A DNA stretch of 64,000 nucleotides from Bacteroidales bacterium UBA1181 (lineage in GTDB: Bacteria > Bacteroidota > Bacteroidia > Bacteroidales > Paludibacteraceae): contig DBYR01000005.1 in assembly GCA_002310215.1 (NCBI GenBank), positions 92,148 to 156,147 on the forward strand, given 5' to 3'. A model generated the notes under the pieces. That model ran no database searches. It was not told the origin of the DNA and was given only the letters and a program-made list of their open reading frames with translations. The position numbers and the translations under genes were made by a program. This document shows positions 1 through 8,539 of the stretch, one piece after another. The first letter of the stretch is position 1. The number at the start of each line of letters is the position of its first letter.

Positions 1-147
1 TATTTTGAGTTGAAGATTTTATGTGACGAGTTGACGATGGATGTGGTTCTCGTAGTGACGGACTTCTGTGAGGAGGACGAGAAGGAGGAGGCCATCGACT
101 TGTGGAATAATCAGATAGCCTCTTTGAAAAAAGCGTTGGGGGCTTGA
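1..147 (+). CDS. C-terminal end of a START-like domain protein (partial)
   Basis: Only the last 48 codons are inside the window; the frame is open from base 1 and stops with TGA at 145-147. The visible tail runs from an acidic stretch (FCEEDEKEEAIDLW) to a lysine-rich helix ending KKALGA. I match it from memory to the Bacteroidota START-like (SRPBCC) family, whose members end in a similar DFAE-DE...LWxxQIxxLKxxLG pattern and often precede an LptF/LptG-type permease, as here. The binding partner or substrate of that family is not known to me. The assignment is tentative because the fold core lies outside the window. Confidence 0.5.
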   Translation, partial: YFELKILCDELTMDVVLVVTDFCEEDEKEEAIDLWNNQIASLKKALGA

Positions 148-156
148 TTTTTTTGC

Positions 157-164
157 TAACTTTG
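157..164 (+). promoter_or_regulatory. Promoter -7 box (TAACTTTG) for the LptF/G-type permease gene
   Basis: TAACTTTG matches the Bacteroidota TAnnTTTG -7 box and is followed by CGC. It lies 24 bases upstream of the permease ATG at 188, which has a purine-rich GAGGAGGATGAG just before it. Confidence 0.5.
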
Positions 165-187
165 CGCTCGAAATAGAGGAGGATGAG

Positions 188-1693
188 ATGCGTTTAAAAA
201 GACTGAATTCATTTTTATTGTCGGAGTTTTTTGGCACGTTCGGGGCGACGTTCTTCGTGTGCTTGTTCGTCGTGTTGATGGAGTTCCTTTTCCGTTATGT
301 GGATGAGATGGTGGGCAAGGGCCTTGATTTCTCCGTCTTGTTTGAATTCTTTTCCTATGCCGCATTGTCGCTTGTGCCGATGGCTCTTCCGCTTGCGATC
401 CTACTCTCTTCTTTGATCACGTTTGGCGGTTTCGGGGAACGGTTGGAGCTCCTCTCTATGAAGGCGGCGGGCATCTCCCTGACGAGGATTATGCGTCCTT
501 TCCTGGTCGTGATGTGTTTCATGTGTGCGGGCATCTTCCTTTATTCCGAGTTGGCGATACCTGCCATCCAGACGAAATTGTGGACGTTGCTCTACTCCAT
601 GAAATCGAAATCTCCCGAGGTGGAGATCCCGGAGGGTTCGTTCTACTCGGGCATTGAAGGGTATAATTTCTATGTGAGACGGAAGGATAATAACAAGAAG
701 TTATTATACGATATCAAAATATATGACTTCTCGAAAGGGTTTGAGAACGCTGTGGTGATGGCAGCCGATTCGGGTCGGCTGAAGTCTTCCGATGATAAGC
801 TAAGCATGGTGCTCATGCTTTATTCGGGCGAATCGTTCGAGAACTTGAAGGAGCAGAACACCAGCGCGAGCAGTGTGCCATATCGCCGCGAGACATTCTC
901 CTACAAGGAGGTGATCATCGATTTCGACGCTAATTTCAGCCAAATGGACGAGTCGGTCATCTCGAATAAGTACATGGGGAAAAACCTGTCGGAGTTGACT
1001 TATGCCATAGACTCCATGTTGTTTCATGCGGATAGCCTCGACCATGCTATGAAGGCATTGTATATCCCTTCTTATTTCGACAGGGGATTGTTGAGCATCA
1101 ATTCTGTCACGGAATACGACTCCCTCCCTGAATATGGGTCGTACACCTTCGCTAAACTGACGGAAGGCCTTTCGTCGAACGATATGTTGGAGGTCGCTAA
1201 GCGGGCGGTGAGGAATGCGAACAGAATGAAGGTCGATATGCCTTTCATCCACATGGCGAAGTATTCGGATATGAAACGTTCGTACCGATTTGATATAGAA
1301 AGACATAGAAAGTTCACCTTGTCGCTCGCATGTATCGTCTTCTTCCTGATCGGTGCTCCGTTGGGCGCAATCGTGAAGAAGGGTGGAATCGGTTTGCCGG
1401 CTGTCTATTCCATCATCCTTTTCATCCTCTATTATGTCATCGATAACACGGGTTATAAGATGGCGAGGGATGGCGTGTGGCAGGTTTGGCAGGGCGTTTG
1501 GTTGAGCACGATCGTGCTTTTGCCGTTGGGTTTGTTCTTGACATACGAGGCGGCACATGATCGCTCCATCAATATCTCTTTGCCGTCTTTCCTGAAAAGA
1601 AAAAAGAAAGACGGAACGGATAATGATGATTTTGTCGCCCCTGAACAATTTCCTTCTGAGGGGAATGATGAACAGGAACCGACGAAGTCTTAG
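188..1693 (+). CDS. LptF/LptG family (YjgP/YjgQ) permease
   Basis: Predicted inner-membrane permease of the lipopolysaccharide export machine, which with the LptB ATPase extracts LPS and passes it to the periplasmic bridge. The 501-residue protein shows the family layout: three hydrophobic segments in the first 125 residues (for example FFVCLFVVLMEFLF and LVPMALPLAILLSSL), a long periplasmic domain (about 130-370), then three C-terminal hydrophobic segments (LSLACIVFFLIGAPLGAI, AVYSIILFILYYVI, STIVLLPLGLFL). The tail is charged (KRKKKDGTDNDD) and probably cytosolic. A GAGGAGG-like site precedes ATG 188. ribBA follows after 55 bases with its own promoter. LptF and LptG cannot be told apart from the sequence, so no symbol is given. 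Confidence 0.85.
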   Translation: MRLKRLNSFLLSEFFGTFGATFFVCLFVVLMEFLFRYVDEMVGKGLDFSVLFEFFSYAALSLVPMALPLAILLSSLITFGGFGERLELLSMKAAGISLTRIMRPFLVVMCFMCAGIFLYSELAIPAIQTKLWTLLYSMKSKSPEVEIPEGSFYSGIEGYNFYVRRKDNNKKLLYDIKIYDFSKGFENAVVMAADSGRLKSSDDKLSMVLMLYSGESFENLKEQNTSASSVPYRRETFSYKEVIIDFDANFSQMDESVISNKYMGKNLSELTYAIDSMLFHADSLDHAMKALYIPSYFDRGLLSINSVTEYDSLPEYGSYTFAKLTEGLSSNDMLEVAKRAVRNANRMKVDMPFIHMAKYSDMKRSYRFDIERHRKFTLSLACIVFFLIGAPLGAIVKKGGIGLPAVYSIILFILYYVIDNTGYKMARDGVWQVWQGVWLSTIVLLPLGLFLTYEAAHDRSINISLPSFLKRKKKDGTDNDDFVAPEQFPSEGNDEQEPTKS

Positions 1694-1719
1694 TGATTGT
1701 TTGAGTAAGAAAGATTTAT

Positions 1720-1727
1720 TATATTTG
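1720..1727 (+). promoter_or_regulatory. Promoter -7 box (TATATTTG) for ribBA
   Basis: A perfect TAnnTTTG box lies 21 bases before the ribBA ATG, with a TTTG (1700-1703) upstream that could be the -33 element. No flavin (FMN) riboswitch could fit in this short leader. Confidence 0.55.
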
Positions 1728-1748
1728 TAGTAGAGACATATAGTTGTA

Positions 1749-2957
1749 ATGGAGACATATAAACTGAATGATATAGAGGAGGCTATAGAGGATTTTAAGG
1801 AGGGTAAATTCCTTATCGTGGTGGATGACGAGGACCGTGAGAACGAGGGGGACTTCATCACCGCGGCCGAACTGATTACGCCGGAGAAGATTAATTTCAT
1901 GCTGAAAGAGGGCCGTGGCGTCCTCTGTGCTCCTATCACTTTGACGCGTTGTGCCGAACTGAAATTGGACAAGCAGGTCTTTAACAACACTTCTGTGTTA
2001 GGTACTCCTTTTACCATCACGGTGGATAAATTGGAGGGTTGTACCACGGGTGTTTCCGCTGCCGACCGCGCCGCTACGATCCGTGCGCTGGCGGACCCTA
2101 AGTCAACGCCTGACACCTTCGGCCGACCTGGTCACGTCAATCCGTTGTATGCGCAGGACAAGGGCGTTTTGCGCCGCGCTGGACATACCGAGGCTGCTGT
2201 CGACCTGGCTCGTCTCGCGGGTCTGCATCCTTGCGCCGCGCTCATCGAGATCATGAACGAGGACGGTACCATGGCGCGCCTCCCGCAACTGATGGAACGC
2301 GCCAAACAGTATGGCATGAAGATCATATCTATCCGTGACCTGATCGCTTACCGTATCAAGTCCGAATCCTTGGTGGAGAAGGGGGAGACGGTGCACCTGC
2401 CGACCCAATATGGTGATTTCATGCTGACGCCTTTCCGTCAGAAATCCAACGGATTGGAGCACGTGGCGCTGGTCAAGGGCTCCTGGAAACATGGCGAGCC
2501 TATCCTCGTGAGGGTTCACTCTTCCTGCGCCACGGGCGATATCTTCGGATCCCTCCGCTGCGAGTGCGGCGAGCAACTGAAGGTGGCGATGCAACGAATC
2601 GAAGAGGAGGGTAAGGGTGTCCTTATCTACATGAACCAAGAGGGCCGTGGCATCGGTCTGATGAACAAAATACGTGCCTATAAGCTTCAGGAGGAGGGCT
2701 ATGACACGGTGGATGCGAATATCCACCTCGGATTCCAACCGGACGAGCGTGATTATGGTGTGGGTGCGCAGATCCTCCGTGAACTGGGTGTCTCGAAGAT
2801 GCGTCTGATGACCAACAACCCGGTGAAGCGTATCGGTTTAGAGAGCTTCGGCTTGGAGATCGTGGAGAACGTGCCTATCGAGATCAAACCGAACAAGTAC
2901 AATGAGTTCTATATCAAGACGAAGAAGGAACGCATGGGGCATGACCTCCATCTGTGA
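1749..2957 (+). CDS. ribBA: Bifunctional 3,4-dihydroxy-2-butanone 4-phosphate synthase / GTP cyclohydrolase II
   Basis: Catalyses the two entry reactions of riboflavin synthesis in the cytosol: ribulose 5-phosphate to the four-carbon butanone phosphate (N-terminal half), and ring opening of GTP (C-terminal half). The 402 residues are normal for the fusion. RibB signatures are DDEDRENEGDFITAAE near residue 30 and GRPGHVNPL near 125. RibA signatures are the zinc-binding cysteines in SSCATGDIFGSLRCECGEQ (about 258-276) and NQEGRGIGLMNKI near 300. Both active-site regions look intact. It stands alone, with no other rib gene in the window. Confidence 0.97.
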   Translation: METYKLNDIEEAIEDFKEGKFLIVVDDEDRENEGDFITAAELITPEKINFMLKEGRGVLCAPITLTRCAELKLDKQVFNNTSVLGTPFTITVDKLEGCTTGVSAADRAATIRALADPKSTPDTFGRPGHVNPLYAQDKGVLRRAGHTEAAVDLARLAGLHPCAALIEIMNEDGTMARLPQLMERAKQYGMKIISIRDLIAYRIKSESLVEKGETVHLPTQYGDFMLTPFRQKSNGLEHVALVKGSWKHGEPILVRVHSSCATGDIFGSLRCECGEQLKVAMQRIEEEGKGVLIYMNQEGRGIGLMNKIRAYKLQEEGYDTVDANIHLGFQPDERDYGVGAQILRELGVSKMRLMTNNPVKRIGLESFGLEIVENVPIEIKPNKYNEFYIKTKKERMGHDLHL

Positions 2958-2999
2958 TTGTGATAATTAATATAACGTTAAACGTAAAAAATAGATAAA

Positions 3000-3692
3000 A
3001 TGGTTTTAGGTGTGTTGTTACAAGCAGTGCAGACAGTGCAGACGACCGAGGCGGCTGTTGAGCCGGAAGTCGCAAGTCTGAGTATATTCGAATTGGCTAA
3101 AGCGGGTGGATGGATCATGATTCCATTGCTGCTTTTATGTATGTTGGCCGTCTATATCTTCGTGGAGCGTCTGCTCGTGATCCGCAAGGCTTCCGTGAAG
3201 GACCCTACTTTCATGGATAAGATCAAGGATTATATCAATGAGGGCAAGATTGATGCCGCATTGAATCTTTGCAGAAAGACAGACACGCCATACGCCCGTA
3301 TGATCGAGAAGGGCGTGATGCGTTTGGGTCGCCCGATGAATGACGTCATGGTGGCGATCGAGAACGTGGGTAACTTGGAGGTGGCTAAGTTGGAGAAGGG
3401 CCTATCCCTTTTGGCGACTACCGCTGGTGGAGGTCCGATGATCGGTTTCCTTGGTACGGTGATTGGTATGATCCAAGCCTTCTTCAACATGTCTAACGCT
3501 GGTAACAACGTGGATGTCAGCCTGCTCGCAGGTGGTATCTACACGGCCATGGTAACGACCGTCGGCGGTTTGATCGTCGGTGTCATCGCATACTTCGCTT
3601 ATAATTACTTGATCTCCTTGGTGGACAAGGTGGTGAGCAACATGGAGGCACGTTCCATGGAGTTCATGGATATCCTAAACGAACCAGCGTAA
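3000..3692 (+). CDS. exbB: MotA/TolQ/ExbB proton channel family protein
   Basis: Stator subunit of an ExbB-ExbD-TonB motor, which uses the proton gradient of the inner membrane to drive TonB-dependent outer-membrane transport. The 230-residue protein has an N-terminal periplasmic stretch, a first membrane segment (IMIPLLLLCMLAVYIFVERLLVI, about 37-58), a cytosolic domain, and the paired C-terminal segments with the family motif GGGPMIGFLGTVIGMIQAF (about 140-158) and VTTVGGLIVGVIAYFAYN. The exbD-like gene follows after 20 bases and the TonB-like gene after that, which supports ExbB over TolQ. The organism may carry other copies elsewhere. Confidence 0.9.
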   Translation: MVLGVLLQAVQTVQTTEAAVEPEVASLSIFELAKAGGWIMIPLLLLCMLAVYIFVERLLVIRKASVKDPTFMDKIKDYINEGKIDAALNLCRKTDTPYARMIEKGVMRLGRPMNDVMVAIENVGNLEVAKLEKGLSLLATTAGGGPMIGFLGTVIGMIQAFFNMSNAGNNVDVSLLAGGIYTAMVTTVGGLIVGVIAYFAYNYLISLVDKVVSNMEARSMEFMDILNEPA

Positions 3693-3712
3693 TTCTTTAA
3701 TTGTAGGTTGTT

Positions 3713-4123
3713 ATGGCACTTAAAAGAAGAAGTAAGGCTGAGGCGGGTTTTAACATGTCATCCATGACGGATATCGTCTTCTTGTTGTTGATATTCTTCA
3801 TGCTGACATCCACGGTGGTGCATCCGAACGCCATCAAACTGATGCTGCCGCAGAGCAAGCAACAGACTTCCGCCAAGCCGATCACTCGCGTGACGATTGA
3901 TAAGGAACTTAATTACTATGTCGCATCCGGCAACGAGAAGGAACGCCCTGTCTCTTTCGAAGAGATCGAGCCTTTCTTGCAGCAACAGGTTCTGGAAGAG
4001 CCTGACATGTACGTTGCGGTCTATGCGGACGAGACTATCCCCTATGGCGAGATCGTGAAGGTGCTGAATATCGCCAATGCGAATAAGTTTAAACTGGTTA
4101 TCGCTACGAGACCTCAGAAATGA
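3713..4123 (+). CDS. exbD: ExbD/TolR family biopolymer transport protein
   Basis: Partner of the upstream ExbB in the proton-driven TonB motor. The 136-residue protein has a short cytosolic N-terminus (MALKRRSKAEAGFNMSSM), one membrane helix carrying the essential aspartate (TDIVFLLLIFFMLTSTVV, D about residue 21), and a periplasmic domain of about 95 residues. Length and layout are typical. It is 20 bases after exbB and 6 bases before the TonB-like gene, so the three are almost certainly one transcript. Confidence 0.9.
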   Translation: MALKRRSKAEAGFNMSSMTDIVFLLLIFFMLTSTVVHPNAIKLMLPQSKQQTSAKPITRVTIDKELNYYVASGNEKERPVSFEEIEPFLQQQVLEEPDMYVAVYADETIPYGEIVKVLNIANANKFKLVIATRPQK

Positions 4124-4129
4124 TAGCTA

Positions 4130-5002
4130 ATGGAGGAAAATAATCAGAAACAGAAGGTTATTGCAATGGTTGTGACCATCGTGTTGCATCTGTTGTTGAT
4201 ATTGCTGATGTTCAATATTTACCTTGAGCACGTTGTCCCGGATACGGAGGAGGGCTTGGAGGTGGCTTTGGGCATAGAGTCCCTGACGGCTGGTGCCGAC
4301 GTGGCGGATGCCGCTCCTGCGCCTGCCGAGGCTTCCCAACCTGTCCCGACGCCGCAGACGCCTACGCCTGCCAACGAGTCTTACCAGACGCAGGACATCG
4401 AGGAGTCTTTGGAAATGCCGGACAAGACGCCGAAGAAGACAGAGGAACAATTGCGGAAGGAACGTGAGGAGCGTGAGAAACGCCTCGCGGAGGAGAAACG
4501 CCGCAAGGAGGAGCAGAGGAAATTGGCTGAGGAGAAACGTAAACAAGATAGTATTCGTGCTGCGATCGCCAATAAAACCAAGGGCCTGAAGGGCTTCGGT
4601 GCTGGCGGTAACGGTACGGACGCCAACTCGAACGGTATGGGTGACGGCTCCGGTAGCGGTACGAAGGGCAATCCGTTCGGCCGTGATGGTTCCACCTCCA
4701 CCAACGGTGCGGCTAACTCAGGTAGCAACCTCTCCTGGAGCTTGGGCGGACGCTCTATCCGTGGATCGCTGGTTCGTCCTAATTATGCCTCCCAAGAGGA
4801 GGGTACGGTGGTCGTAAGTATCAAGGTGGACAAGAACGGTAATGTGGTGAATACCAGCGTCGGCAAGGGAACGAATACTTCTGACCCCGCTCTGTTGAGG
4901 GCGGCTCAGGAGGCTGCTAAGAAGACGAAGTTCTCTCCACGTACGGATGGTAAGGATGGTGACCAGTTCGGTACAATCACGTATAAATTTATTTTGAATT
5001 AG
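4130..5002 (+). CDS. TonB-like energy transducer
   Basis: Couples the ExbB-ExbD motor to outer-membrane receptors. The 290 residues show one N-terminal membrane anchor with a histidine (VVTIVLHLLLILLMFNIYL, about 15-33), a Pro/Ala-rich linker (about 65-85), a highly charged Lys/Glu/Arg coiled stretch (about 100-145), a Gly/Ser/Asn-rich flexible spacer (about 155-205), and a TonB C-terminal domain (about 210-290) with GTVVVSIKVDKNGNV and an FSPR segment. The charged and glycine-rich spacer is long enough to span the periplasm. It sits directly downstream of exbD. Which receptors it serves is not visible here. Confidence 0.88.
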   Translation: MEENNQKQKVIAMVVTIVLHLLLILLMFNIYLEHVVPDTEEGLEVALGIESLTAGADVADAAPAPAEASQPVPTPQTPTPANESYQTQDIEESLEMPDKTPKKTEEQLRKEREEREKRLAEEKRRKEEQRKLAEEKRKQDSIRAAIANKTKGLKGFGAGGNGTDANSNGMGDGSGSGTKGNPFGRDGSTSTNGAANSGSNLSWSLGGRSIRGSLVRPNYASQEEGTVVVSIKVDKNGNVVNTSVGKGTNTSDPALLRAAQEAAKKTKFSPRTDGKDGDQFGTITYKFILN

Positions 5003-5005
5003 GAT

Positions 5006-5548
5006 ATGAATACATTTGTGTTTTTGGCTGATGGTTTCGAGGAGACGGAGGCTATCGCTCCAATCGATGTCATGCGTAGGGCTGGCTTTCATGTGGTGAC
5101 TGTCTCTATCATGGGTAAAAAGCAGGTGAGAAGTTCGCATGGCGTTGTGGTTGAGGCTGACGCTCTGTTCGAGGAGTGTGATTTCTCCGAGGCGGGTATG
5201 CTGGTCCTCCCTGGCGGAATGCCTGGTACCAAGAACCTGGCCGCTCACGAGGGTTTGTGCAAACTGCTCGTCTCCGCTGCCGGTAAGGATGTGATCTTAG
5301 GTGCGATTTGCGCCGCTCCGTCTGTCTTTGGCGGACTCGGTTTGCTGAAGGGAGAGCAGGCGACTTGCTATCCGGGCTTCGAGGAGTACCTGACGGGTGC
5401 GGAGGTGAAAAAGGAGCCGGTTGTGGTCTCTCACCAATTCATCACCAGCCGTGGCGCTGGTACCGCTTTGCGCTTCGGTTTCGCTTTGGTCGCTAAGGTG
5501 AAGGGACAAGCCTTCTCGGATGAATTGGCGGCGGGCATGATGTTTTAG
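5006..5548 (+). CDS. DJ-1/PfpI family protein (ThiJ/YajL-like)
   Basis: Small (180 residues) flavodoxin-like fold protein of the DJ-1/PfpI superfamily. Visible signatures are the N-terminal LADGFEETEA, which supplies the conserved Glu (about 14), and the nucleophile elbow GAICAAPSVFGG with the reactive Cys near residue 98. The length fits the DJ-1/YajL branch. Proposed roles in the family include protection against oxidative or carbonyl stress and chaperone activity; which applies here cannot be read from sequence. It starts 4 bases after the TonB-like stop, so it is probably co-transcribed, though the functional link is unclear. Confidence 0.85.
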   Translation: MNTFVFLADGFEETEAIAPIDVMRRAGFHVVTVSIMGKKQVRSSHGVVVEADALFEECDFSEAGMLVLPGGMPGTKNLAAHEGLCKLLVSAAGKDVILGAICAAPSVFGGLGLLKGEQATCYPGFEEYLTGAEVKKEPVVVSHQFITSRGAGTALRFGFALVAKVKGQAFSDELAAGMMF

Positions 5549-5586
5549 GAATATATTTCATGTTTTATTTTAATAATGTTGTTTTT

Positions 5587-6180
5587 ATGAAAAAGAAGTT
5601 GTTATTGCTTTTAATGGCCGGTTTTTCTATGGTCATGTTGCCTGCATGTGGCGACGATGACGATGATGATGTGAAGAACGAGCAGAATGATCAAAAAGGA
5701 GATGATCAAAAAGGTGACGAACAGAAGGATGACGAGCAGAAGGATGACGAGCAGAAGGATGACAAACAGACTGCGGATACGACTGTTGCGGACAACACGT
5801 CTTTCCCTTTCACCTCGCTTTTAGGCGTTTATCATGGCGCCCTCACTTATGCTGATGGTAGTTCGTTGGCCGACACATTGGGTGTTGTAGTGGAGAGCCA
5901 TCAAGATGGATCGATTGATTTGTCTTTGGAGCCTATTGTGATCAACAATCTTCCGATAGGTGAATTGTCTTTCCCGAATATGCCTTGCACATACGACTCT
6001 ACGGAAAATGTCTGGAAATTTTCCGCAAGTTCCATAGCGGTTACTTTGATGAGCGGCGCTGTGAATGCGGTAGTGGACGTGAAGGATGGAAAGTTCTCGA
6101 ACGACGGAACCCTTGCTTTCTCAGCTGCTGTAAATGCCGGTCTGATGAATATGGATATCGTATACAAGGGCAATAAGTAA
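5587..6180 (+). CDS. Lipoprotein with acidic repeats and calycin-like domain
   Basis: A 197-residue predicted lipoprotein. I chose the ATG at 5587 because it gives a clean signal peptide (MKKKLLLLLMAGFSMVMLPAC) with a lipobox cysteine; an in-frame ATG at 5560 would bury it. After the Cys come a run of aspartates and a low-complexity tract of DDQKG/DEQKD units (about 32-61), then a C-terminal domain (about 75-197) resembling the Bacteroidales calycin-like beta-barrel lipoprotein family (pattern GVYHGALTY ... DLSLEPIVINNLPIGEL ... MNMDIVYKGNK). Ligand and role are unknown. The polar tract probably acts as a spacer lifting the domain off the membrane. A terminator follows. Confidence 0.7.
   Translation: MKKKLLLLLMAGFSMVMLPACGDDDDDDVKNEQNDQKGDDQKGDEQKDDEQKDDEQKDDKQTADTTVADNTSFPFTSLLGVYHGALTYADGSSLADTLGVVVESHQDGSIDLSLEPIVINNLPIGELSFPNMPCTYDSTENVWKFSASSIAVTLMSGAVNAVVDVKDGKFSNDGTLAFSAAVNAGLMNMDIVYKGNK
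5687..5769 (+). repeat. In-frame tandem repeat (D-E-Q-K-D units)
   Basis: Short direct repeats of 12-15 bases (variants of GATGATCAAAAAGG and GACGAGCAGAAGGAT) encode the acidic/basic spacer of the lipoprotein. Three neighbouring 15-base units are nearly identical, so the copy number could change by slippage while staying in frame. Confidence 0.8.
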
Positions 6181-6209
6181 GAATACGTTTATTGTTTATA
6201 ATACGACGT

Positions 6210-6245
6210 AAGGCGGCTCGTTTCGACGGACCGCCTTTCTTTTTG
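6210..6245 (+). terminator. Rho-independent terminator after the lipoprotein gene
   Basis: AAGGCGG at 6210-6216 pairs with CCGCCTT at 6231-6237, followed by TTCTTTTT. It closes the + strand run starting with ribBA or exbB and faces the convergent rnhB gene. Confidence 0.8.
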
Positions 6246-6262
6246 GGGGCATGCCCCTCTGT

Positions 6263-6868
6263 TTAATCCTTGAATTCGAGCTTGAGTTGCGGGTCGATGA
6301 GGGTGAAGCTCATGCGGTGGTGTTCGGTCGGTCCGAACTGCTCGATGGCCTCTCGATGCGCCTTGGTGGGATATCCCTTGTTCTTGGCCCATTGGTAGGC
6401 AGGGTAGTCCGCCGCAATTTTGTTCATGTAGTCGTCACGGTAGGTCTTGGCTAAGATGGAGGCCGCCGCGATGGACATGTACTTACCATCCCCTTTCACC
6501 ACGCATTGGTGTTTGATGCCCTCGTAGGGCCTGAATCGGTTACCGTCTATGATGAGATGTTCAGGTCTGACCTTCAGTTGATCTACCGCTCTGTGCATGG
6601 CGAGGAAGGAGGCGTTCAGGATGTTGATTTTATCGATTTCTTTGGCGGATACGATACCCACCGCCCATGCGATGGCCTCCGCTTCGATGATGGGGCGTAG
6701 CGCATAGCGTTGCTTCTCCGTCAATTGCTTGGAGTCGTTCAAAAGATCGTTCTGGAAATCGGTCGGTAGAATGACGGCCGCCGCGAAAACAGGACCCGCC
6801 AAACAGCCTCTTCCGGCCTCGTCGCATCCAGCCTCGATGACGTTCTCTTTCAGAAAGGGTAGTAGCAT
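6263..6868 (-). CDS. rnhB: Ribonuclease HII
   Basis: Cuts the RNA strand of RNA-DNA hybrids and starts removal of single ribonucleotides misincorporated in DNA. The 201-residue protein has the RNase HII N-terminal signature GCDEAGRGCLAGPVFAAAV (about 14-32), with the acidic pair D-E, and a later DGNRF segment with the third acidic residue. Length is normal. It lies 1 base downstream of recN in the same direction, so the two DNA-maintenance genes are coupled. Confidence 0.95.
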   Translation of the reverse strand: MLLPFLKENVIEAGCDEAGRGCLAGPVFAAAVILPTDFQNDLLNDSKQLTEKQRYALRPIIEAEAIAWAVGIVSAKEIDKINILNASFLAMHRAVDQLKVRPEHLIIDGNRFRPYEGIKHQCVVKGDGKYMSIAAASILAKTYRDDYMNKIAADYPAYQWAKNKGYPTKAHREAIEQFGPTEHHRMSFTLIDPQLKLEFKD

Positions 6869-6869
6869 A

Positions 6870-8528
6870 TCATGGGCGTTTTAGAAGTTCCTTGGCGTTT
6901 TGGACAGCCGCTTCCGACAGGGCGGATCCGCTGAGCATCTGTGCGATCTCCGTGACCCTTTCGGCGTCGTTCAGTAGTTTGATGCGGGAGTGGGTGGTCG
7001 TCTCGTCATCCTCCTTGTATACCTTGTAGTGGGTGGCCCCTTTCGAAGCGATCTGAGGAAGGTGGGTGATGCTGATGACCTGCATCTTCTCGCCCATGGC
7101 CTGCATGAGCGCGCCCATCTTGTCCGCCACCTCGCCCGATACGCCCGTGTCTATCTCATCCAATATCACTGTCGGCAACTCCTCTGTCCGGCATAGGATG
7201 GACTTGAGGGCCAGCATGATACGTGATAGCTCACCGCCTGAGGCCACGTTGGCGATCGGCTGTAGCGGAGCGTTCTTATTAGCCGAGAAAAAGAAGCGCA
7301 CAGCATCCTTCCCGGTGGTTTCCAGTTGCGCCAGCGGTTCTATGCGCACCTCCAGTTTGGCGTTAGGCATGCCTAAGCTGTGGAGAATATCTTCGACGGA
7401 TTGTTCCAAGGCAGGCTTGTTCTCCTGTCGTTTTTGGGTGATGGACTTCGCCATCTCCTCCAATTGTTTCTCCAATTGGGCGATTTCCTGCTCCATGAGA
7501 CTGGTCTTCTCCTCCGAGTTGTCCATCTCCTCCATTTGCTGTTCGAAGGAGGCTTGCGTTTGGAGCAGTTCGGCAAGAGAGCCCGCATGGTGTTTCTTCT
7601 CTAATGTGTAGATGAGGTCTAAGCGTTGGCTGACCTGTTCCAGCCTTTGCGGGTCCACATTCACGTCCGCCAGTTTCTGCTCGATCTCACGTGACAAGTC
7701 CTTCAGTTCGATGAGGCAACTATCCGCCCGTCTTTGCATCTCCGCGAAAGAATCCGAGAACTGTGCGATGGAGGAAAGGGCCGAGGTCACCTCCTTTAGC
7801 GAACCGCAGATGTTCTCCTCTTTGTCGGAGAGGAGCCAGGTCGCCTTGGAAAGCGCATCCTTCATCTCCGAGGTGTGCGAGAGCACGTTGATCTCTTCCT
7901 CCAGTTCCGCCTGCTCATTCTCCGCGAAGGCGGCATCTTGTAGTTGCTTCAGCTGGAACTCGATATAGTCCCTGTTTGCGTTTCTCTCCGCCAAGGCGGT
8001 GCGCAGTTCCTTCAGACGTCTCTTTTGGGCTGCGTATTCTCCGTAGAGGGTCGTGTAGGCCGATAGACGTTCCTTCAGGTTAGAGAAGGCGTCCAACACA
8101 TGTAGCTGGAACGAGTCCTCGTTCAGGAGGAGCGTTTCGTGTTGGGAGTGGATGTCGATGATATGGGACGATATATCTTTCAGGGCTATGAGAGCCACTG
8201 GCGTGTCGTTGATGAAGGCGCGGGACTTGCCGTTAGGGGCGATTTCCCTTCGGATGATGCAGTTCTCCTCGTAGTCCAAATCATTCTCCTCGAAGAACGG
8301 GCGAAGGTCATAAGCGGATAGGTCGAATTCAGCCTCCACCACACATTTCTTCTCCGGGTCCTTGAGCGCCTTCGTGTCGGCTCTTTGCCCTTGTATGAGA
8401 CCTAATGCACCCAGTAAGATGGACTTTCCGGATCCGGTCTCGCCTGTGATGACGGAGAATCCGTTGTTCCACCGCACGTCCGTTTTCTCGATTAAGGCGT
8501 AATTCTCTACAGATAGGGACTTCAGCAT
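6870..8528 (-). CDS. recN: DNA repair protein RecN
   Basis: SMC-like ATPase involved in double-strand break repair. The 552-residue protein has the Walker A site TGETGSGKS near residue 30, two long charged coiled-coil arms flanking the centre (about 150-370), an ABC-type signature ASGGELSRIMLALKSIL near 435, and Walker B VILDEIDTGVSGEVADKMG near 460. Architecture and size match RecN rather than RecF or SMC. It sits between the DUF4835 gene (11 bases upstream) and rnhB in a minus-strand operon. Confidence 0.95.
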   Translation of the reverse strand: MLKSLSVENYALIEKTDVRWNNGFSVITGETGSGKSILLGALGLIQGQRADTKALKDPEKKCVVEAEFDLSAYDLRPFFEENDLDYEENCIIRREIAPNGKSRAFINDTPVALIALKDISSHIIDIHSQHETLLLNEDSFQLHVLDAFSNLKERLSAYTTLYGEYAAQKRRLKELRTALAERNANRDYIEFQLKQLQDAAFAENEQAELEEEINVLSHTSEMKDALSKATWLLSDKEENICGSLKEVTSALSSIAQFSDSFAEMQRRADSCLIELKDLSREIEQKLADVNVDPQRLEQVSQRLDLIYTLEKKHHAGSLAELLQTQASFEQQMEEMDNSEEKTSLMEQEIAQLEKQLEEMAKSITQKRQENKPALEQSVEDILHSLGMPNAKLEVRIEPLAQLETTGKDAVRFFFSANKNAPLQPIANVASGGELSRIMLALKSILCRTEELPTVILDEIDTGVSGEVADKMGALMQAMGEKMQVISITHLPQIASKGATHYKVYKEDDETTTHSRIKLLNDAERVTEIAQMLSGSALSEAAVQNAKELLKRP

Positions 8529-8539
8529 GGCTCGAGGAT

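Noticed and set aside
800..2116. 438-codon minus-strand frame across the permease and ribBA genes
   Set aside because: Spans two well-supported + strand genes and their promoter; Arg/Ser-rich with no domain.
5687..5769. Possible CRISPR-like or regulatory tandem repeat
   Set aside because: The repeats are in frame, lack spacers and encode a polar linker in a lipoprotein.
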